This document shows, piece after piece, positions 58,338 through 64,000 of a DNA stretch of 64,000 nucleotides. The notes under the pieces were generated by a model, which saw only the letters and a program-made list of their open reading frames with translations, had not been told where the DNA came from and made no database searches. The position numbers were made by a program, and so were the translations under genes. Within the stretch, counting starts at the first letter, position 1. Each line of letters opens with the position of its first letter. The DNA is from Limonium bicolor (taxonomy: Eukaryota; Streptophyta; Magnoliopsida; Caryophyllales; Plumbaginaceae), in assembly GCA_023374045.1 (NCBI GenBank), contig CM041783.1:126543503-126607502 (forward strand). Direction: 5' to 3'.

Positions 58338-59840
58338 TTGGTTAATCGCACAAAACAAGTCTCATACTCACAAGGTCAGGGTTTATCTTTATGTGGTGCT
58401 TCTTATCCTACACTCGACGTGTTTTGTGTTTGCACTCGTTTTTCACTTACGGTCATAACTTCTCAACCATTGAATTTGACATTTGTTAGATTTACGTGTT
58501 TAACCTGTTACCTTCACTCGATTGGATACACAACTACTAAGTCGGAAGTCTTTTGAGCTTATAACGTGGCCATGGGGTGTGATGAATGACAATAGGATAA
58601 TGGCGGAATGTTTAGGATATGTGGAGCTTTAAGGGTGACCAAAGCTGCAACTTGCACCGTCTCTCGGACTTATCTTCTTTGCCTTGGAGTCATTTGGCTA
58701 CTTCATGATGACTTCGCTTGTGAACTTGGGGCTTGGAACTTTTGGATTGTTCCTTGCATCTTCTTTCTTTTTTCCGATTTTGGATTTCTTCGAGGCTTTT
58801 CAGGTTCGCCTTTCTTTGAATTTCCTTTCCTTCGGGGTTCTTGTGTTTCCCGGTTTTGAACTTCGAGAGCTGTTTTTAATGTTAGCTCATTTGGATCCTG
58901 TGTCACTTTGGGACCATTTGCGGATCGCTTCGTCGTGCTGGTAGCAGTTTTGCTTCTTTGGACTTGTGAAGTTGTTGTTCAAAAGTCGGGCTCCTTGCTT
59001 CCTTTGGTCACCGGGTCGGTTATTCATCATTGGCTAGCTTGTTTGTGGAGCTTGCAATATTGTGAAAGAGGTCATATATGAAAAGCTCAGCGGGGGTGCC
59101 TAGGGTTTAATGCCTGGGTTTATAGGCTTTTGGCTGTGTGGTGTTGTACCTAGGTGCTTCGTCATCCCTAATAGTTGTGTATCCGTTCTTTGCTACTTTT
59201 CACAGGTTTAAGCGTAAATTTACAAATTATCTCCTTCGGTCTGAGTCATGCCGTTTACCTCACCTTTGAATGTGGCCTCTCTGGAGTCGTGTAAAAGTGA
59301 CACGCTCTTTCGCTCTTGGTTTTACCACTCAAGGCACTCTCGCGAAACATTCACTCAGAGACTTGTTTGCGCATTTAAACAAAGGAAATAAACATTATCG
59401 TTCCTTAACTCAGATTGCCCCCAGTATTGTTGCAGGATTTTTCTTGACAGACCTTAGAATGCCCAAGTTATTTGTGGAGGGTGACTGCACGTGTGGTGGT
59501 AAACAATGGAGGTGTGTAGTGATGGGGCGATTGTTAAGTGATTTATTTTTCCTGTTTCAAAAACCTCTTCCAGTTTAGACTTTGGTGAAGTGACGGAGAG
59601 ATAAAGTGATAGGACACATGGGTGAAATGACTTGTTTTTTACCTTGTTTTGACGGCAAAGACGCATAACTAACTTGTGATAGTGGACAACGATTTCCTAT
59701 ATGCAAGAGTTTTCTCGGATAACATGAAATAAAACATGCAACAAGTGTCAAGGCACAAAGTCACCAAAAGAAAAACTCATGTCTGACAATACAAACGAAA
59801 AAGGACATGAAACATCTAGAGAAAATTCAAAGTCCTAAAA
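58338..59840. other. Non-coding stretch between arrays and ORF
   Basis: T-rich plus strand with a third GATTGCCCCCAGTATT at 59413-59428. Plus-strand frames here (58608-58859, 59270-59578) lack domains and are opposite to the element. Nothing else recognised. Confidence 0.5.
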
Positions 59841-61085
59841 CTACTGCTCTGGGGGAGGTGGACGTGGGAAGACTGAATACATGTGAGCCATGAAAGCATC
59901 CATGCGACCCTCCATGCGCACCTGCCTACGCTCCATGCGACCCTGGGTGATGTGGAGAGACTGGATATCCCTCTGCAAGCTCTCAAGTGTGGCTGGCTGT
60001 GGTGGCGGAGCGGGTAAGGCGTAGTATGAGGAAAGTGGTACAGGGTACTCAGTACCCATGTAACTCGGTCCCTCACCCTGGTAGGTGTGTCCTCCTGACG
60101 GGTCCTCGTGGTGTGGGATGTCCTCAGGCTCTGGTGCCTGCTGCCTCTGCCTGGGCCGGACTGGTCTCTGAGAGAAGACTCTGGCCTGCTGCGGGAAAGC
60201 CCAACCCTGATCGGCTGAGTAGCCAAGGGACCTCAGCATCTCCATGGTGTAGGTGGGATACAAAGGCTCCCAATCATCATTCCCCATCGGGACCCGCGCG
60301 TACTCGCATAGCCACTGAATGAAACTCGGGTAAACCAAAGCGTGGCGACCAGCCCGGGCTGCTATCATCAGGTGGTCTCTCATCAGGACAGACAGCGGGA
60401 TCAAGCCCTCCTCTGAGTCGGGTGGATGCTGAATGTACCTCATGAGGAAGCAGTAGCGAGCGGAGACGTCGTTACGCGCTTTCGGTAGCACATTACGAGA
60501 CAGGACCTCCAATAACACCCTATCAAGAGCGGTAGGTAAAGCGGAGGGGAGGATCACCTGCTTCCTTGGCTGATCCCTCGTAGAAGAACGAACGCGCTCT
60601 GATAGAGTCGAGTGCTGCAGATAGAACTGGCGTGCCTCGCTCTCCAAGGCCGCCATCGTCTCTAGCCCCCTGTGCTCAGGGTCACTAGGATGCAGGCCGT
60701 AAAAATGCACAAAATCATCTAGGCCCACAGTAATGGGCCGACCACGTACATAGGATACCACAGCCCCAGTATCGTCCTGGTCCAAGTTAGCATAGAACTC
60801 TATGACTAACTCCCTAACGTAACTCTTCGGGCAAGTAAGCAACCCCGCCCAGTCAAGGTGCTGAAACAGGTGATCGAGGTCGAAAGTGGCGATCACGTCA
60901 TCGCCGAAGAGACGCTCCTGCTGGATGGAAATATCCTGATTCTCATAGAACCAGCGCTCCTGCTGAGCTCCTCTGAAACGGGTATGGTCATAGGTAGGGG
61001 ATGTCTCTCTGCGGCGCCTGCGACGTGGCTGAGAGCCTGATGCCCCAGCCCCAACTACCCCACGGGAACTCCTACGACCCTCCAT
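59841..61085 (-). CDS. Putative plant transposon-type protein, 414 aa (Ogre-type element)
   Basis: The intact frame starts MEGRRSSRG eight bases after a predicted splice acceptor (CCACAG). A basic Arg/Ser-rich N-terminus (PRRRRRRETS) is followed by ERWFYENQDI, LVIEFYANLDQD, VVSYVRGRPITV and DRVLLEVLSRNV, the same ordered motifs as in the 408-aa Tat-type protein. The C-terminal part is Pro/Gln-rich and then likely coiled coil (LESLQRDIQSLHITQGRMER), ending RPPPPEQ. No catalytic motif is visible, so the function is unknown. GC-rich coding against AT-rich surroundings and a full open frame suggest recent selection or recent insertion. Confidence 0.85.
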   Translation of the reverse strand: MEGRRSSRGVVGAGASGSQPRRRRRRETSPTYDHTRFRGAQQERWFYENQDISIQQERLFGDDVIATFDLDHLFQHLDWAGLLTCPKSYVRELVIEFYANLDQDDTGAVVSYVRGRPITVGLDDFVHFYGLHPSDPEHRGLETMAALESEARQFYLQHSTLSERVRSSTRDQPRKQVILPSALPTALDRVLLEVLSRNVLPKARNDVSARYCFLMRYIQHPPDSEEGLIPLSVLMRDHLMIAARAGRHALVYPSFIQWLCEYARVPMGNDDWEPLYPTYTMEMLRSLGYSADQGWAFPQQARVFSQRPVRPRQRQQAPEPEDIPHHEDPSGGHTYQGEGPSYMGTEYPVPLSSYYALPAPPPQPATLESLQRDIQSLHITQGRMERRQVRMEGRMDAFMAHMYSVFPRPPPPEQ

Positions 61086-61092
61086 GGTATGC

Positions 61093-61523
61093 CTGTGGAT
61101 TCAACGAGACAAAAGACATATAATTCTGCAGGAATTTTGACAGAGTCTCCCCTAAATTTTCACGAATCCTGCGCTTTCAAATGCACTCCACACCATATAA
61201 TCAGTCCTAGGATCTACCACGTATGCAAATTTTAAACATTCCACAAGCAAAAAACGCGAGAAACCACATTTCACACTAAAACACACTAAACTAGAACGGA
61301 CGACTTTTGACAGTTATAAGCAATTTTATCCTTCCAAACAAACTTTTCACGTCTTAAAATGCCCTTCTAAAGCTAGTTGGCCATTTTAAACATAAAAAAC
61401 CAAACTTCGAAAATTTGACCCGAGAACCACCATTGTCGTCTTCTTCCTAGCTCCAAATTTCGTTTTTCTTCGTTTCTTCACCAAAATGGACAAATGAGTA
61501 GTCAAAATGTAGAGAAAACTTAC
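61093..61523 (-). other. Predicted leader intron before the 414-aa ORF
   Basis: Minus-strand donor TATTTGG|GTAAGT (61523) and acceptor GAATCCACAG|GCATACC (61093), 431 bases. The conserved AGGGGAGACTCTGTC motif (61139-61159) lies inside, close to the acceptor, as in the Tat-type element. Confidence 0.55.
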
Positions 61524-62079
61524 CCAAATACAATGGTGGAAGAGTATTTTGGATTGAGGGTCGAGAAAGTGTCGAAAATGGCCAAAAACAACTCGCCCCG
61601 GACCTAGCTCGGACGCAACTTTCAGCCTCCGTAAGTGCTCGAAATGGAGAGATCTTGGTATGGAAATGCCTAGAATTGAAAGAGGGATGTTTTGTGAGCA
61701 AAATGGCGGTGGAATGGAGTGATTTGGCCAAGAAATGAGTGAGATATGGAGGAGAGAAGTTAGGGTTTTGGAAATGGAGGTTGCTGGAATGAAAATGGCG
61801 AATTTGGGACGAATTCCCGATTTGAATCGGCTGGGGGAAGTCACTAAGTGGAACGGCGTCGTTTGGAGGTCAAACGGGCGCGTCTGAGTCAACGTCGGGG
61901 CCACGGACGGAGCGTCCGGGGTCACGGACGTCCCTTTTGTTTTTCCTTTTCACCGAAAATTGATTGATTAAACTAAAAGAGGACTAACAAAACAAAATAT
62001 TCTCTTTATTCATCTCGAAGTTAGAAGAAGTAGACATTATAGAGTTCTAAGAAAACAGGAAATGCCTAGGATTAAGTGT
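61524..62079 (-). other. Spacer between the two Ogre-type ORFs with small hairpin group
   Basis: Contains GTCGGGGCCACGGAC..GTCCGGGGTCACGGAC at 61892-61930, like the LTR array. The frame at 61386-61925 spans intron and repeat and shows no domain. Confidence 0.55.
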
Positions 62080-63237
62080 CTAGAACGCAAGTTTCCTCTT
62101 GACAACTCTTGGCTCGGTCAACCCCTCCTTTCTTCGTTTGAATGCATCCACCTCCTCCTTTCGACCGTATAGCCATTTCCGATAGCTTGCTGAGAGCTCC
62201 AAGTCTTCAAGTGCTAGGGGCTTCACCACTTGAACTTCCCCTTCGAGTCGATCCATCATGATTGCATAAAGAGCCTCATGATCGTATGCTTTCCTTGGTG
62301 CTTCGTATAACAAACCCTTGGGTCGGCTCTGGGCTCGCCCAATCTGACGGCTGGAACGCCACGGGTGGATGACATAAAAGCTCTCAAAACCGGGTAACGA
62401 GACCCCTCCATAATAGCCTCCACACATTCGAACTCCTTCAATTTTCCAAGCTGAGACCGTCCATCGAACTTGATGTCCCTGCCGTATGGAGTTCAAAAGG
62501 GCCGGCCATCCATCAACCGGCTCCTCGGGGGCTCGCCTTCTAGGGAGATGCTGGATCGTGAACATTTGGTTATACTCAGGAATCAGCTTGAGCCGCTCGA
62601 GAAGCCAGACTTGCAGAAGATAAATGCTCCCTTCGAAGAAGTAAGGGGTATCCTTTAACTTGGGCCATGAATCCAAACTCTGAATAATCTGCGCGACTAT
62701 CAATGGTCCCAAGGCGAAACCGGCTCGAACCTGTAGAAGCAAAGGGAAAACTTTTCGGTGTATAGCCATGTATGGGGTTCTGAAAAGGTAGATTGCCAAC
62801 AATGCGAGATCGAGAAAGTTCCTCTTGTGTTCTAAAGAAGTCTCAGGGGTAATGAAGTCTGAAAGAGTTTCCACCGGCAATCCTTCGGGCCCTACCATTC
62901 CTAGTAACTGGGTCGGACTTAGCCCAAGTAAATAGGAATGGGCCTCGACCGGCGAGGGTGTCAAGTTTGGTACCACCGGGCTAGCTAGGGTATTGGCCCC
63001 TAGAAGTGCGTCAAACTCCTCAGGCAGCAAAGTCAGCTCATTATCTCCAAACTTGAAAAGATGTTCAACCGGGTCCCAATGGTTAGTAGCCGCTCTCAGG
63101 AAATCTTCGTGCAATCGGGTCTGGGATAAATATGCCAGAGTGTGGAGGATAGACAGCTTATTGACCTTCTTTGACCAGTTGAACACATCTTTCATAGTTC
63201 TGTCACAGGACTTGTTGAATTCGAAGCAGTGGGCCAT
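62080..63237 (-). CDS. Plant mobile domain / DUF7745-like ORF1 protein, 385 aa
   Basis: The start is set at MAHCFEF (ATG at 63237-63235), because it is preceded on the minus strand by a pyrimidine-rich TTTTCTTTTCTTGG..CAG acceptor-like run; the open frame continues 19 codons upstream. The protein resembles the ORF1 product found upstream of gag in Ogre-lineage elements and the plant mobile domain: NHWDPVEHLFKFGDNELTLL, EEFDALLG, LALLAIYLF, then PYFFEGSIYLLQVWLLERL and WSAWKI-like region ending VIHPWRSSRQIGRAQS. The C-terminus is Lys/Arg-rich (FKRRKEGL, VVKRKLAF), possibly nuclear or RNA-binding. Biochemical role unknown. It is the first ORF after the PBS. The family name is from memory of motif pattern. 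Confidence 0.75.
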   Translation of the reverse strand: MAHCFEFNKSCDRTMKDVFNWSKKVNKLSILHTLAYLSQTRLHEDFLRAATNHWDPVEHLFKFGDNELTLLPEEFDALLGANTLASPVVPNLTPSPVEAHSYLLGLSPTQLLGMVGPEGLPVETLSDFITPETSLEHKRNFLDLALLAIYLFRTPYMAIHRKVFPLLLQVRAGFALGPLIVAQIIQSLDSWPKLKDTPYFFEGSIYLLQVWLLERLKLIPEYNQMFTIQHLPRRRAPEEPVDGWPALLNSIRQGHQVRWTVSAWKIEGVRMCGGYYGGVSLPGFESFYVIHPWRSSRQIGRAQSRPKGLLYEAPRKAYDHEALYAIMMDRLEGEVQVVKPLALEDLELSASYRKWLYGRKEEVDAFKRRKEGLTEPRVVKRKLAF

Positions 63238-63469
63238 GGACCTTTTCCTGTTTTTACCAAGAAAAGAAAACACACACAGGATATCAATCAGCACTCAACT
63301 TTGTTTATGGGCCACAAACAACTGGGACTTCGAACTGGGTTGGGCCAACTGTGGGGGTAACTCCCTATCCGTTCTAAGTCTGGTTATGGGCCAATCACAA
63401 GAGCAAACAAGGTTCCACACAAGTTCAAAATGTCCTCACCTGACGACCTTGATTAATGGGTATGGATCA

Positions 63470-63765
63470 ATCCGGAGAGGTGCTTGGGGCGCGGGCCCAG
63501 GTCACCACAAAGGAATAGGGCTTGCACGCTATTCTCTTTGGGCCACCCCACTTTTTCACATCTCCTAAAGGTGTGCGTCTACGGTCGGGTCTTTGACTGA
63601 CCAAACATTGGGCTTGGTAAGGGTACTGCCAGGAAAATGCTTGGGGCTAAAGCCCAGGTATTAAGGGGGTGTGGTTAGACGACACCCTCCTCTTTTCCCC
63701 CACTTATTCACATCACCTGAAAGGTGTGAGTCCCTGACAGGGGACCCTCAAATGGGTCCCGGGGT
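63470..63765 (-). repeat. Tandem ~157-bp leader duplication
   Basis: TGCTTGGGGC at 63481 and TGCTTGGGGC at 63638 begin two diverged units. Both hold a GGGC/GCCC hairpin and a CACATC..CCT..AGGTGTG motif. Confidence 0.6.
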
Positions 63766-63924
63766 GAAATCGGTTTGCGTGGACCCTCGCTCTCATATGA
63801 TGCAAGGGTGCAGGAATTAAAGTGCGCACAGAGGTAAACAAACAATGTAATAAAGCCATAAATAAACATTTTTCAAGTTAAGCCCTCTTTCTTAAAATTA
63901 AACAAGTTAAAATTAAGAAGTTTC

Positions 63925-63942
63925 TCCCCAGCAGAGTCGCCA
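63925..63942 (-). other. tRNA-Arg-type primer binding site
   Basis: Plus strand TCCCCAGCAGAGTCGCCA, three bases from the LTR. This primer type is reported for Ogre-lineage elements. Confidence 0.75.
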
Positions 63943-63945
63943 GTC

Positions 63946-64000
63946 TGTGAGCCTCGATTTTAAACCCTATCCTATGTTGAATAAAGTTGATTGGGATCTG
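63946..64000 (-). repeat. Start of 5' LTR of Ogre-type element (cut by window end)
   Basis: TGTGAGCCTCGATTTTAAACC repeats 54829 onward without visible change up to the window edge. Confidence 0.92.

Larger units (their letters stand above)
54829..64000 (-). mobile_element. Ogre-type non-autonomous LTR element (truncated by window end)
   Basis: A 3' LTR at 54829-56608 starts (minus) TGTTATACCCAAAATTTTG, a hallmark of Ogre-lineage LTRs. The PPT is at 56609-56625, an Arg-type PBS at 63925-63942, and the first 55 bases of the 5' LTR at 63946-64000. The 7.3-kb internal region has two ORFs and no protease, RT or integrase, far shorter than autonomous Ogre elements. The 3' LTR side flank is CTAGG (possible TSD, partner outside the window). 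Confidence 0.87.

Noticed and set aside
59816..60226. 136-codon minus-strand ORF
   Set aside because: Out-of-frame shadow of the 414-aa gene.
61386..61925. 179-codon minus-strand ORF in the Ogre-type element
   Set aside because: Runs across a predicted donor site and the leader hairpins, with low-complexity composition; likely leader.

Overview
The window is plant nuclear DNA, almost certainly intergenic heterochromatin of a large-genome eudicot. It is made almost entirely of LTR retrotransposons nested in one another. No ordinary host gene, tRNA, rRNA or CRISPR array was found. The call rests on tRNA-type primer binding sites (initiator Met, Asp-type, Arg-type), TG...CA LTRs, polypurine tracts (PPTs) and target-site duplications (TSDs), with five TSD pairs readable directly. 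The host species cannot be named from this sequence.

Layout. (1) 1-3893 is the decayed, non-coding internal region of an old plus-strand element. Its 3' LTR starts at 3894 and is broken into four pieces (3894-6318, 10903-12051, 25995-26758, 53213-53919) by later insertions. (2) 6319-10902 is a minus-strand solo LTR (TSD AACAT). (3) 12052-25994 is a complete plus-strand Ty3/gypsy element of Tekay/Del-chromovirus type (TSD CAAAT) with LTRs of about 3.77 kb, a Met PBS, gag, an inserted AlkB-like dioxygenase module, and pol. (4) 26759-53212 is a minus-strand element without recognisable gag-pol (LARD-like, TSD AGGTT) and LTRs of about 4.7 kb. It was itself hit by a solo LTR (30478-35358, TSD ATTTT) and by a 7.2-kb Tat/Athila-type non-autonomous element (39377-46579, TSD CCACG) with one 408-aa protein. 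(5) 53920-54828 is the start of another minus-strand LTR, cut at 54829 by an Ogre-type non-autonomous element that runs off the window (54829-64000). That element has two ORFs and several tandem arrays.

Most striking is the Tekay-type element. Between the Gag zinc knuckles and the protease lies an ALKBH1-like Fe(II)/2-oxoglutarate dioxygenase. All its catalytic motifs can be read, but they are split by frameshifts and a stop. GT-AG gaps in gag remove cleanly in frame. The same donor could join Gag either to the AlkB module or to pol, which suggests alternative splicing.

A second theme is RNA structure. All three element types carry arrays of GC-rich hairpins in LTRs or leaders. The Tekay-type and Tat-type elements place a hairpin with a purine loop next to the PPT, and hairpin+PPT-like modules occur more than once per element. 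Stems differ between copies by compensating changes. The LTRs of the Tekay-like family also share a TGACTCA + TATA promoter and a leader intron. Many differences between paired LTRs are one- or two-base indels, so some frameshifts may be assembly errors.
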